Notes under the pieces: model-generated
Databases searched by the model: none
Told to the model about the DNA's origin: nothing
The model's input: only the letters and a program-made list of their open reading frames with translations
Program-made: the position numbers and the translations under genes
Assembly (NCBI RefSeq): GCF_014647155.1
Contig: NZ_BMOQ01000006.1
Span: forward strand, 62,001-126,000
DNA from: Halarchaeum nitratireducens
GTDB lineage: Archaea > Halobacteriota > Halobacteria > Halobacteriales > Halobacteriaceae
Direction of reading: 5' to 3'
Length of the DNA: 64,000 bases
In this document: one piece after another, positions 9,353 through 18,370 of the stretch
Numbering within the stretch: the stretch's first letter is position 1
Layout of the letters: each line of letters opens with the position of its first letter

Positions 9353-9895
9353 TCAGACCTTCACGTAGCTTCCGGTGAGGACGTCGGGGACGTTGACCCC
9401 GTACGTGGTGGTGGCACCGGACTGATCGACGATGTCCAGCGACGCACTCGCGCCCTCGGAGAGCGCAGTCGGTGGCGTGACGACGATCTGCTTGCGGTCG
9501 CTCGTGTCGTCGAGCACCGTATCGCTCGCCGACGTGCCGTCCGTGTTCTGTACGGTCAGATTGGTGAACGTCTGGGAGTCGCTGTCGCTCGTGTACTGGA
9601 TGGTGGCTTCGGAGAGGTCGATGGACTCGGAGCCCGGCGACTTCTTCACGACGAGCGTCACGGTGTCGACCTCGTTCGAGTTCACCGCTCCGGTCGCGGA
9701 GACGACGTCGATCTGGTTCGAGACCTGCGCCTGGGCGTCGGTGCCCGTGTCGGAGGCGCGCGTCTGGAGCTGGTCGGCGGTGGTGACGAGGACGCCGGCG
9801 GCGACGGCGGCGACGAGCACCAACGCGATGAAGATGATGAGCGTGCCGATGCCGACCTGTCCGCGGTCGGCCTTCTCGGGTAGTTGGAGTTTCAT
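9353..9895 (-). CDS. arlA1: Archaellin (archaeal flagellin), first of two
   Basis: A 180-residue archaellin with the class III signal [20 protein letters not shown] and the same core and C-terminus ([10 protein letters not shown]) as its neighbour. The middle is shorter and differently charged. An upstream GTG/ATG extension exists to 10111, but the ATG at 9895 gives the canonical short signal peptide. A TATA-like CGTATTATG lies at 9961-9968 on the minus strand, which leaves a short leader, and GAGGGGG about 11-17 nt before the ATG could be a Shine-Dalgarno element, both unusual in this otherwise leaderless region and fitting high expression. Confidence 0.92.
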   Translation of the reverse strand: MKLQLPEKADRGQVGIGTLIIFIALVLVAAVAAGVLVTTADQLQTRASDTGTDAQAQVSNQIDVVSATGAVNSNEVDTVTLVVKKSPGSESIDLSEATIQYTSDSDSQTFTNLTVQNTDGTSASDTVLDDTSDRKQIVVTPPTALSEGASASLDIVDQSGATTTYGVNVPDVLTGSYVKV

Positions 9896-10122
9896 GGTGT
9901 CGGGTACCCCCTCGTGGCGAGGGCGGGGGGCTTCCCACTCCGCTATCGGTGAGCCCCGTTCATAATACGAAAAACGGCTTCGAGGGCGGACTCGCCGCGC
10001 GAATCGGAGCCGGCGTCGCGTGCGGATTCGTCGCGCGAATCGAGCCTCGAAACTCCCCGTGAATCCGGGCGCCGACCTATGTGTCCGCCGCCGGTAGCGT
10101 GACGCGAACACTACGAATCGCT

Positions 10123-11121
10123 ATGTTCCAGCGCATCAAACACCTGTTCGGGACATCGGACGCCGACACCGAGGCCGACGGTGACGCTGACGCTGACGAC
10201 CCCTCGCCGTTCGCCGACCCGCCGCCGCTCGATGACCTGTCGGAGGGCGACGCTCGCGACGCGGACGGCGACGCGGCGGGATCGCCGGCGGGGAGCGACG
10301 CGGACGACCGGGAAACGCTCGCGACGCGCGTCGACGACCTCGAAGAGGACCTCGAATCGACGGCGGCGTCGCTGCGCGGCGTCGAGGGCGCCCAGTCCGA
10401 CCTCGAGGACTCCGTGGACGAGATGCACCAGACCGTCCGCCGACTCGCCGGCGTCTACGACCGCGTCGCCGCCGCGGAGAACCCCTTCGTGGACGGCTCG
10501 CTCGAACGCACGCCCGGTGACACCGACGCCCCGGATGCCGTCGATACGGCCGCGGGCACGGGCGTGGACATCGCTTCCGACGCCGAACGCGGCGTCACGG
10601 CCGACGGCGCCGGCGACTCCGTCGTCTCCTTCGACGACCTCCGCGACGACGCCGGAGACGCCGACGACGGCACTGCGGACACCGACGTCGGTGACGGGGT
10701 CGCGTCTCCGTCGTTCGGCGGGCCGGACGATCCCGGTGCGGACGCGCACGCGGGCACGTCCAGAGGAGAGACGCGGACTCACGACGTCGCCGGGGGGGAG
10801 ACGCGAGCCCGTGGCGTTGGCGAGGACGAGATGCCGGTGGTGTCGTCGCTCCCGGGCGGCTACGCGGGCGACGTCCTCGTGATGGAGTGGCTCTCCGTGC
10901 TCATGGAGCGCTCCGGGCCGGCGGGCGCGCTGCGCGCCATCAGCCACTACGAGGCGGTCGGCTGGATCTCCGCGGACGTCGAGGCGACGCTCCTCGATAT
11001 CGTCGGTGGCCCCGGTCTCGACGTGTTCGTCGATCCGACGCGGCCGCGCGAGCCGTCCGCGGACGAGCACGCCCTCTCCTACGACTACCTCCGAGCGCTG
11101 CGCCACCTCCGGGAGAACTGA
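10123..11121 (+). CDS. arlCE: Archaellum motor accessory protein ArlCE fusion
   Basis: A 332-residue cytosolic protein. The C-terminal 90 residues are the archaella D/E domain (VMEWLSVLMERSGPAGALRA, then HYEAVGWIS). The N-terminal part is a FlaC-like coiled coil (about residues 75-140, DDLEEDLESTAASLRGVEGA) linked by a long acidic, low-complexity spacer. ArlC/D/E form the cytosolic ring that links the motor to chemotaxis proteins in Euryarchaeota. The ATG at 10123 is chosen because MFQRIKHLF is the usual family N-terminus. It is the first gene of a tightly overlapping operon divergent from the archaellins; I see no good TATA box directly before it. Confidence 0.87.
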   Translation: MFQRIKHLFGTSDADTEADGDADADDPSPFADPPPLDDLSEGDARDADGDAAGSPAGSDADDRETLATRVDDLEEDLESTAASLRGVEGAQSDLEDSVDEMHQTVRRLAGVYDRVAAAENPFVDGSLERTPGDTDAPDAVDTAAGTGVDIASDAERGVTADGAGDSVVSFDDLRDDAGDADDGTADTDVGDGVASPSFGGPDDPGADAHAGTSRGETRTHDVAGGETRARGVGEDEMPVVSSLPGGYAGDVLVMEWLSVLMERSGPAGALRAISHYEAVGWISADVEATLLDIVGGPGLDVFVDPTRPREPSADEHALSYDYLRALRHLREN

Positions 11122-11561
11122 TGGGGTTCAGTGTCAGCGGCGCGAGCGCGATCCTCCTCGTCGGCCTCCTGCTCAGCGCCGGCGCCCTCTATCCCGTGCT
11201 CGAACGCACCGCCGAGGAGCGCGCGGACGCGGTGACAGCGCGGGACGACCGGACGCTCCGCCAGCAGAACACGGCCGTCGGCGACCCCGGCGCGACGTAC
11301 GACGCGGCGAGCGATCGCCTGACCGTCACCGTCCGCAACGCCGGGACGAGCACGCTCTCCGTGGCCGCGACCGACCTCGTCGTCGACGGCCGCTACGCGT
11401 CCGTCCCGCCCGCGAACACGAGCGTCGCGGGGCGCCCGGAGAGCGACGTCTGGGCGTCGAACGAGACGCTGACGCTGACCGTCTCCCGGGCGAGCGCACC
11501 CGAACGCGTCGTCGTCGTCACCGGGCCCGGCGTCGCCGCGAGCGCGCGGGTGGTGGTCTGA
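11121..11561 (+). CDS. arlF: Archaellum stator-associated protein ArlF
   Basis: A 146-residue protein with one N-terminal membrane helix (ASAILLVGLLLSAGALYPVL, about 8-28) followed by a beta-rich extracellular domain. ArlF binds the S-layer and, together with ArlG, anchors the archaellum in the envelope. The membrane segment, domain size and position between arlCE and arlG support the call. The ATG overlaps the stop of arlCE (TGATG), so the two are translationally coupled. Confidence 0.87.
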   Translation: MGFSVSGASAILLVGLLLSAGALYPVLERTAEERADAVTARDDRTLRQQNTAVGDPGATYDAASDRLTVTVRNAGTSTLSVAATDLVVDGRYASVPPANTSVAGRPESDVWASNETLTLTVSRASAPERVVVVTGPGVAASARVVV

Positions 11562-12014
11562 GTGGCGAGCGCGTCAGTCTCCGAGCTCGTCCTCTTCATC
11601 GCCGCGCTCAGCGTCGCCGCGGCCGTCGCGGGCACGATGGTGACGACGGTGGGCGGTATCGCGGCGTCGCTCGACGACCACGGCGCGGACGTCGCGGCGC
11701 AGATCGACACCGACGTCGAGATAATCAGCGACCCCGCGAGCGGCGCGATGTACGACGCCGACGCGGGCACCGTCCGCGTCCTCGTGAAGAACACGGGCGA
11801 GCGCACCCTCGCTACCGACGGCACCGGCGTCGAACTGCTCGTCGACGGTCGCTACGTCCCGCGCGACGACTACGACGTCACCGTCCTCGACGGATCGGAG
11901 TGGCGCGACGGCGCCGTCGTACGCGTCCTCGCGAACGACTCGCTCACCGCGGGCGACCACACCGTCACCGTCGTCGTCACCGGCGACCGGGACACCGAAC
12001 GCTTCCACACGTGA
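11562..12014 (+). CDS. arlG: Archaellum stator-associated protein ArlG
   Basis: A 150-residue protein with an N-terminal hydrophobic helix (VSELVLFIAALSVAAAVAGT, about 5-25) and a soluble beta-sandwich region ending near RDTERFHT. ArlG caps and supports ArlF filaments in the pseudo-periplasm. It starts with GTG immediately after the arlF stop and its own stop overlaps the GTG of arlH by four bases, typical for the arl operon. Confidence 0.86.
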   Translation: MASASVSELVLFIAALSVAAAVAGTMVTTVGGIAASLDDHGADVAAQIDTDVEIISDPASGAMYDADAGTVRVLVKNTGERTLATDGTGVELLVDGRYVPRDDYDVTVLDGSEWRDGAVVRVLANDSLTAGDHTVTVVVTGDRDTERFHT

Positions 12015-12721
12015 ACTACCGCTCCATCGGCCTCGAAGACCGCGATCGCGTCAACCACGCCATCGGCGGCGGCTTCCCCGAGGGGAGCCTCGTCCTCCTC
12101 GAAGGCGGGACGGGCGCCGGGAAGTCCGCCCTCGCCTCCCGCGTCGTCTACGGCCTCTGCGAGGAGGGATCGCGGGTCGCGCTCGCGTCCACTGAGGGGG
12201 ACGTCGGGTCGTACCTCGAGCAGATGCACTCGCTCTCCTACGACGTCCTCGACCACCTGCTCGCCGGCCGCCTGCGCTACTTCCACGTCCCGCTGGAGCG
12301 CGAGCGCGCGCTCGTCGAGCGCTTCCTCCGGCCGGGCGCGCTCTGGGACGCGGACGTCGTCGTCGCCGACGGTTTCGGTGCGCTCTGTCGCAACGACCCG
12401 GCGTTCGCGGCCGCGCTCGGGACGCCCGCCGCCGACCGCGCGATGGAGCGCGTCGTCGCGCGCCTCGACGCGCCGCTCGACGCCGGACGCGTCGTCCTCC
12501 TCACCGTCGACCCGGCCGCGCTCTCCGAGGCCGCGCTCCGTCCGCTTCACGCGGCCGCGGACGTCTACCTCTCGCTTCAGACCGACGTCGTCGGCCAAGA
12601 CGTCCGCAAGAAGGCGGTGGTGCGACGCTTCACGGGCATGCGACGGCCCGTCGACGACACCATCGGTTTCTCCGTCAAGCAGGGCCGCGGCCTCGTCATC
12701 GAATCCCGGACCATCGCCTGA
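12011..12721 (+). CDS. arlH: Archaellum motor regulatory ATPase ArlH
   Basis: A 236-residue RecA/KaiC-like protein. The Walker A loop GGTGAGKS is at residues 32-39 and the Walker B-like VVVADGF at about 116-122. ArlH binds ATP and docks to ArlI and ArlJ, acting as a switch in motor assembly and rotation. The GTG start overlaps the arlG stop (GTGA). Length and motif placement agree with the family. Confidence 0.92.
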   Translation: MNYRSIGLEDRDRVNHAIGGGFPEGSLVLLEGGTGAGKSALASRVVYGLCEEGSRVALASTEGDVGSYLEQMHSLSYDVLDHLLAGRLRYFHVPLERERALVERFLRPGALWDADVVVADGFGALCRNDPAFAAALGTPAADRAMERVVARLDAPLDAGRVVLLTVDPAALSEAALRPLHAAADVYLSLQTDVVGQDVRKKAVVRRFTGMRRPVDDTIGFSVKQGRGLVIESRTIA

Positions 12722-12727
12722 GATACC

Positions 12728-14392
12728 ATGCCCGACACGCCAGACTCCCTGCGCGCCGTCGCCGCAGAACACGACCACGTCGCCGCTCACCTCGACGCGT
12801 TCGTCGCGCGCACCGGGACGCGCCCGACGCTCGTCACAGACCCGAGCGACGAGCACGCCGACGGGAAGCCGAACGTCCTCTACCCGGCCGACCCGCCGAT
12901 CTACGTCCACGTCCACGGCCGCCCGGGCGCGGACACGACCTACTACTGTCTGGAGCCGACGCTGCGCGACGGCGAGCACGACCTCTACGAGCGCGTGCGC
13001 ACGGAGGTGCTCGATCGCTCGGTATCGAAGCCCGCGCCCGCGGAGGACGACGACTTCCTCGCGCACCTCGGCGATCTCCTCGACGAGATACTGACCGTTC
13101 GGAGCGGTCGCGGGTCGCTCGGCGCGCGCGTCCGCGAGTCGCTGCTCGGTGACCGCTTCGTCGTCTCCGCCGAGACGGCGGCGCGCATCCGCTACGTCCT
13201 CGAACGCGACGTCGTCGGTCTCGGCCCGCTCGAACCCGTGATGAGCGACCCGCACAACGAGGACGTCCACGTCATCGGCCCGCACGCCTGCTACGTCGAC
13301 CACGGCGTCTTCGGGATGGTGGAGACGACGGTGGACTTCGGCGATCCAGACGAGTTCGGGAACTGGATCCGGAACATGGGCGAGCGGATGAACACGCCCG
13401 TCTCGGACTCCGATCCCGTCATCGACGCGACGCTCCCTGACGGCTCGCGCATCAACGTCATCTACTCGGACGACGTCTCGATCAAGGGCCCCTCGCTCAC
13501 CATCCGGCAGGGCGAGGACGTCCCGCTCTCCGTCTTCCAGATCACGAAGTGGGGGACGCTCTCCCCGGAGCTCGCGGCGTACCTCTGGCTCTGCATGGAG
13601 AACGAACAGACGGTGTTCGTCGTCGGCGAGACGGCGTCAGGGAAGACGACGACGCTGAACTCGATGTTCTCGTTCATCCCGCGCGACCACAAGATCTACA
13701 CCGCCGAAGACACCGCCGAAGTGAGACCGCCCCACGACAACTGGCAGCAGCTCCTCACCCGCGAGGGCGGCGACGCCGGCTCCGCCGTCGACATGTTCGA
13801 CCTCGTCGCGGCCGCTCTGCGCTCGCGCCCGGACTACATCGTCGTCGGCGAGGTGCGCGGCGCCGAAGCGCAGATGGCGTTCCAGGCCGCCCAGACGGGC
13901 CACCCCGTCCTCCTCACCTTCCACGCGAGCGACATCGTCTCGATGATACAGCGTTTCACCTCCAACCCCATCAACGTCCCCGAGACGTTCATGGACAACT
14001 GTGACGTCGCGCTCTTCCAGAACCGCGTGAAGCGCGGCGACGACGTCCTGCGGCGCGTGACGAGCGTTCAAGAGATCGAGGGCTACTCGGAGCACGAGGG
14101 CGGCGTCGTCACCCGCGAGGCCTTCTCGTGGGACCCCCGCGAGGACGACGTGGCGTTCAAGGGGCGGAACAACAGCCACGTCCTCGAGAACCAGATCGCG
14201 ACCCTGCTCGGCTACGACGACACCCGCCGCATCTACGACGAACTCGACCGCCGCGCCGAGCTCGTCCGCCGGTTCATCGACGCGGACGTCGTCGGCTACC
14301 ACGAGGTGAACGACGCCATCCGGACCGTCCAGCGCGACGGCGTGGGCGCGCTCTCGATAGACGTCACCGGCCTCACCGAGGGGCGTCCGTAG
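12728..14392 (+). CDS. arlI: Archaellum motor ATPase ArlI
   Basis: A 554-residue type IV secretion/pilus-like ATPase powering assembly and rotation of the archaellum. The Walker A motif GETASGKTTT is near residues 299-308, an Asp box VVGEVRGAE near 371-379, and the His box HPVLLTFHAS around 393-402. The N-terminal about 90 residues are an acidic extension usual in haloarchaeal ArlI. It follows arlH after six bases and directly abuts arlJ. Confidence 0.95.
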   Translation: MPDTPDSLRAVAAEHDHVAAHLDAFVARTGTRPTLVTDPSDEHADGKPNVLYPADPPIYVHVHGRPGADTTYYCLEPTLRDGEHDLYERVRTEVLDRSVSKPAPAEDDDFLAHLGDLLDEILTVRSGRGSLGARVRESLLGDRFVVSAETAARIRYVLERDVVGLGPLEPVMSDPHNEDVHVIGPHACYVDHGVFGMVETTVDFGDPDEFGNWIRNMGERMNTPVSDSDPVIDATLPDGSRINVIYSDDVSIKGPSLTIRQGEDVPLSVFQITKWGTLSPELAAYLWLCMENEQTVFVVGETASGKTTTLNSMFSFIPRDHKIYTAEDTAEVRPPHDNWQQLLTREGGDAGSAVDMFDLVAAALRSRPDYIVVGEVRGAEAQMAFQAAQTGHPVLLTFHASDIVSMIQRFTSNPINVPETFMDNCDVALFQNRVKRGDDVLRRVTSVQEIEGYSEHEGGVVTREAFSWDPREDDVAFKGRNNSHVLENQIATLLGYDDTRRIYDELDRRAELVRRFIDADVVGYHEVNDAIRTVQRDGVGALSIDVTGLTEGRP

Positions 14393-16114
14393 ATGGCGGG
14401 CGACGGCGACGCGGACGGCTTCGAGGTGGACGTGCGGGCGTTCGTCCGCTCGTTCGTGCGCGCGTATCGATACATGGACATCTCGGCGCGCCGCTACGCG
14501 CTCCTCGTCCTCCTGCCGAGCGCCGCGCTCACCCTCGGCGTCGCGGCCGCGGTCGTCGCGCTCGCGCCCCCGCTCTCCATCGCCCTCCCCGGCGTCCTGC
14601 TCGGCGTCCTGCCCGCGCTCGGCGCGCTCGCCTACCCGAAGATCGCCGCCGACCGCAAGCGACGCGAGGTCCGCGAGCAGTTCCACCTCTTCCTGACGCA
14701 CATCACCGTCCTCTCGATGACGAACATCGACCGCGTCGAGATATTCCGCACGCTCGCGCAGGTCGAGGAGTACGGGGCGCTCGCCGAGGAGATGGGACGC
14801 ATCACCGCGCTCGTGGACACGTGGAACCAGTCGCTCGACGACGCGTGCCGGCGCCGCGCGAAACGCGTCCCCTCAGACCTGCTCGCGGACTTCCTGGAGC
14901 GACTCGCCTACACGGTCGGCGCAGGGCAGGCGCTCGACGACTTCCTCCTCGACGAGCAGGAGTCCATCATCCGCGAGTTCGTCATCCGCTACGAGTCCGC
15001 GCTCGCCAAGCTCGACGTCCTGAAGGAACTCTACCTCTCGATGATGCTCTCGACGACGTTCATCCTCGTCTTCGCGACGGTCGTGCCCATCCTCCTCGAC
15101 GTGCCTCCGACGCTCCTCATCACCGCCGTCATCGTGATGTTCGCGCTCGTCCAACTCGCCTTCGTCGTCGTCGTCCACACCGTCGCGCCCCGCGATCCCG
15201 TCTGGCTGACGCCGGAGACGCACCACTCCCCGGCACACCGGGTGCGACCCGCGCTCTACGCGGGCGTCGGTCTCTCGTTGCTCGCCGTCGTGGGCGTCCT
15301 CGTCGTCGGCCTCGACTACACGCCGCTCGATCCCGGGCGGATCCCCTATCCGATCTCGCTCGCGATCCCGACGACGCCGCTCCTCCTCCCCGGCCTCGCG
15401 ATGCGCCGCGAGGAGCGCGCGGTGGGCGAGCGCGACGCGGGCTTCCCGTCGTTCATCCGCGCGCTTGGCGGCGTCGAATCCGTGAAGCAGACGTCGAGCG
15501 CGAACGTCCTCGAATCGCTTCGCCGTAAGGACTTCGGGGCGCTCACGGCGAACGTCGACGACCTCTACAAGCGCCTGCGAACCCGCATCGATACCGAGGA
15601 GGCGTGGGTGTTCTTCGCCGCCGAGACCGGGTCGTACCTCATCCACAAGTTCGGAAGCATGTACGTCGTCGGTCGCCGGATGGGCGGCGAACCGCGGCGT
15701 CTCGGCCAGGTCATCTCCGCCAACTTCAACGAGGTGCTCCGGGTACGCGAGCAGCGCCAGCAGGCGACGACGACGCTCATCGGCGTCATCTACGGCATCA
15801 CGGCGGCCTCCATGTTCTCCTCGTTCCTCGGTCTGGGCATCGCCGAGCAGATGCTCGACATCACCTCGCGCATCGCCGGTCAGAACGACGCCTTCATCCA
15901 GTCGCTCTTCTCGACGGGGAGCTACGACATCGCGACGATGACCGTCCTCCTCCTGCTCGTCGTGCTGTTGAACGCGCTGCTCTCCGCGCTGATGATACGC
16001 ATCACCGACCGCGGGCACTTCGTGAGCGCGCTCACGCACTTCACGCTGCTGACGTGGACGGGCGCCCTCGTCGCCGTCGCCACCCAGCGGGTCGTCAGCG
16101 GACTCATCGGCTGA
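14393..16114 (+). CDS. arlJ: Archaellum membrane platform protein ArlJ
   Basis: A 573-residue polytopic membrane protein of the GspF/TadB-like platform type on which ArlI and ArlH assemble. Hydrophobic segments are visible around residues 36-82, 214-263, 285-310, 460-486, 515-540 and at the C-terminus, separated by two helical cytosolic domains rich in charged residues. It begins right after the arlI stop codon without a gap. It closes the tightly packed part of the operon. Confidence 0.93.
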   Translation: MAGDGDADGFEVDVRAFVRSFVRAYRYMDISARRYALLVLLPSAALTLGVAAAVVALAPPLSIALPGVLLGVLPALGALAYPKIAADRKRREVREQFHLFLTHITVLSMTNIDRVEIFRTLAQVEEYGALAEEMGRITALVDTWNQSLDDACRRRAKRVPSDLLADFLERLAYTVGAGQALDDFLLDEQESIIREFVIRYESALAKLDVLKELYLSMMLSTTFILVFATVVPILLDVPPTLLITAVIVMFALVQLAFVVVVHTVAPRDPVWLTPETHHSPAHRVRPALYAGVGLSLLAVVGVLVVGLDYTPLDPGRIPYPISLAIPTTPLLLPGLAMRREERAVGERDAGFPSFIRALGGVESVKQTSSANVLESLRRKDFGALTANVDDLYKRLRTRIDTEEAWVFFAAETGSYLIHKFGSMYVVGRRMGGEPRRLGQVISANFNEVLRVREQRQQATTTLIGVIYGITAASMFSSFLGLGIAEQMLDITSRIAGQNDAFIQSLFSTGSYDIATMTVLLLLVVLLNALLSALMIRITDRGHFVSALTHFTLLTWTGALVAVATQRVVSGLIG

Positions 16115-16169
16115 CTCGCGTCCCGATTCGAGCCCACGTTTTTAGCCGGGGAACGCCGTCGCCTGAGTC

Positions 16170-16601
16170 ATGACGGACGCCTCGACCGAACGGCCGTACC
16201 TCGACACGCCGATCCCGGGCGACGCAACGCCGACGCTCCTCCAGTGGGCGAAATACCTCGGACGGACGTTCGGCGCGGGCGGCGCGCTCTGCGCGCTGCG
16301 CCATTACGAGCGCCTCTCGTGGCTTTCTCCGGGCGCGAGACGCGACGTCGAGCGACGCCTACAGGGCCTCTCAATCGAGGAGATCCACTCGAAGAAGTAC
16401 GACGAGCCCACGAGTCTCACCGGACCGCTCGCGTCGCTCTCCGGAACGCCGTTCGGCGCGCACGCGAAGTCCCTCGAGTTCATCGCGCGCCTCACCGACG
16501 ACGACCTCGAAAGCGAACTCCTCCGCGCGCGCCTCGCGAAGCACCGCGCCGGCGTCGCGGACGTCGATCCGAGCGACGACGCCACGTCCTCGCCGTCCTG
16601 A
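16170..16601 (+). CDS. arlD: Archaellum accessory protein ArlD (D/E domain)
   Basis: A 143-residue protein with an archaella D/E domain: YLDTPIPGDATPTLLQWAKY, then GGALCALRHYERLSWLSP, corresponding to the C-terminal domain of the ArlCE fusion upstream. It is likely part of the cytosolic ring connecting the motor to the chemotaxis switch. A TATA-like GTTTTTAGCC at about 16138-16146 lies 27 nt before the ATG, so it seems to have its own leaderless promoter even though it trails arlJ by only 55 bases. Confidence 0.8.
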   Translation: MTDASTERPYLDTPIPGDATPTLLQWAKYLGRTFGAGGALCALRHYERLSWLSPGARRDVERRLQGLSIEEIHSKKYDEPTSLTGPLASLSGTPFGAHAKSLEFIARLTDDDLESELLRARLAKHRAGVADVDPSDDATSSPS

Positions 16602-16839
16602 CCGTATCGGAGATGGCGAGAGCGGGCGATGATCGAGGACGCCGCGCGAGCACCGCGAGGGGCGGACGGCTCCGTCTGGGCGGCGGCCGAAATGAGTGTA
16701 TCTAACACTGTAACGCGAGCCGACAGGTAGTCAGATACCATCGAGCGTCGTAATCGGTCGCCCACCCGACTACCCGCGATGTACCGCACAGAGAATCGGA
16801 TCTCAGAGACCAGACGGCACATCGTATACCTTCTAGGAT

Positions 16840-17296
16840 GTGAAACTGACCGCGACTATCAATCGATCTATCATGTCTGGATACCGCGATCGAGCGTGCG
16901 CCGGAAGGGTATCTGTGGAGGACACGTACCGCCGAGCTGAGTCCGGCATCACGGTGTCTCTACTCACTGTCGCCGGCGTCGCGGTAGCCGTGTTCGTCGG
17001 GTTCAACATCGGTGGCTCGTCGACCGGCGTGACGGTCGGTCCGGCGGTCGGTTCGCGCCTCGTCCGCGAGGCGACTGCGGGGGTCCTCTTCGTCGGTTTC
17101 GGCTTCCTCGGGGCGTGGACCGCGGCCGGAACGTCATCGCGACGATGGGCAGTATCGTGCCGGTGATCCGGTTCACGCCGGCGACGAGCGGAGCCTCTTC
17201 GACCCGGGCGCGGCCAGACGGACCGTCGCGATGTGGGTGTTGACGCCGTCGTTGGCAGTCGCCGCCTCCTACCCGGTGTTCGTAGTGCTGCTGTGA
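16840..17296 (+). pseudogene. Phosphate permease (PiT family) pseudogene with internal deletion
   Basis: The first part reads a PiT-family N-terminus: VAVAVFVGFNIGGSSTGVT, GPAVGS, TAGVLFVGFGFLGAW. A frameshift near 17120 moves GRNVIATMGS and IRFTPATS to another frame. Then the whole middle of a permease is missing, and a third frame reads a plausible PiT C-terminus, SLFDPGAARRTVAMWVLTPS to VFVVLL and stop at 17294-17296. About three quarters of the usual protein are lost, so it cannot transport phosphate. It sits at the border between the archaellum locus and the next catabolic module. Confidence 0.75.
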
Positions 17297-17633
17297 GCAG
17301 GCGTCGGTCGGTGGCCCGCGGCCAAAGTGCGCCCTGCAGCGCACGCCGGCCACCGCGAGATCGGCTGACTCGTCGATTTCGGCACCGGAGTGAACGGTAT
17401 CATACACGCCCCTCTCGTGTATGTGCGTGTTGAGGTGTCATGTCGAGACGGCGGACGGCACCGATCTGCGGGGCTGGAGGAGATCCGGCGAGCCGTACGG
17501 CGAGTACGGCGGCGACGCCCACGCCGACGTCGTGAACGCAGTGATCGAGGCGGACGTCCCGGGAGACCCGAGGCGAGATCGTTCGACCCGCCACCGGCGG
17601 CGGACCGCGCCGGGCGGTTCGCGGCCGGTCGCG
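17297..17633. other. Intergenic stretch, no gene recognised
   Basis: GC-rich sequence between the permease pseudogene and the DUF59 gene. An open frame reads HADVVNAVIEADVPGD on the plus strand but has no start with promoter and no match that I know. It may be further debris of the deleted permease neighbourhood. Confidence 0.35.
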
Positions 17634-18368
17634 TCAGTCGTCGGCGAGTTCGGGGTTCCGCGAGGCGTGCAGGCTGGCGCAAACGCCGCCCTGACCGCCC
17701 ATATTCGTCTTTGCCAACCGGGACGCGCGGCGCGCTCGCGGGACATCCGCGGGAGAGAGCGTCTCCTCGTCTCGCGATGCGAAGAGCCGATCGTCGTCGT
17801 CCGTGACGAGGTCAACAGCGCGCGCCTTCTCGAGGTATCGTTCGAGGGGGCGCGCGTCGAGTTCGACGTAGAGACCGTCGAGATCGATCGTCACCCGGTC
17901 CTCCTCGACGGTAAGGTCGCCGCGGCGGAGACGTGCGAGCTGTCGGTCGTCGACTCCGGCGTCGTCGAGGGCTTCCATCGCGTCATACTGGCGAGCGAGT
18001 CGGGCCTTCCGGTCGAGGGTCGCACGGGTCGATGCCACCTCGCCGTCGGCGGTGTCAAAGGCCGTCTCGAAGGAGAGGTCCTCGTTCACGCCGCGCGTCA
18101 CCTCCTCAGCGTGCATGTGGTCGCGGAGTTCGATCCGGACGTCGGCGACGCCGTCGAGCGCGCTGGCGGCGTCGCGGGCATCGGCGGCCATCATCCACGC
18201 GAATGTCGGGGAACACCACGCGGTCGGGAGCACAAACGCGAGGTGGACGTCGCCGTCATCACTCACGTCGAGCGTCTCGATGTAGTCAAGGTCGGTGATG
18301 GGCTGGTCAAGTTCAGGATCGGTAACGTCATCGAGGGCATCGCGGACCGCATCGGCAGTGACGGGCAT
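17634..18368 (-). CDS. MIP18/DUF59-family metal-sulfur cluster assembly-like protein
   Basis: A 244-residue protein. Residues 5-100 are a DUF59/MIP18 domain: VTDPELDQPITDLDYIETL, PTAWCSPTFAWMMA with the conserved Cys, and VRIELRDHMHAEEV. The C-terminal half is variable and charged, ending in a GGQGGVC-containing tail. Proteins of this longer type are encoded next to an amidohydrolase and an alcohol dehydrogenase in bacterial propane/acetone monooxygenase gene clusters, where they are thought to help maturation. It follows the amidohydrolase by two bases, so they form one operon. The monooxygenase itself is not in this window. Confidence 0.75.
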   Translation of the reverse strand: MPVTADAVRDALDDVTDPELDQPITDLDYIETLDVSDDGDVHLAFVLPTAWCSPTFAWMMAADARDAASALDGVADVRIELRDHMHAEEVTRGVNEDLSFETAFDTADGEVASTRATLDRKARLARQYDAMEALDDAGVDDRQLARLRRGDLTVEEDRVTIDLDGLYVELDARPLERYLEKARAVDLVTDDDDRLFASRDEETLSPADVPRARRASRLAKTNMGGQGGVCASLHASRNPELADD

Positions 18369-18370
18369 TC

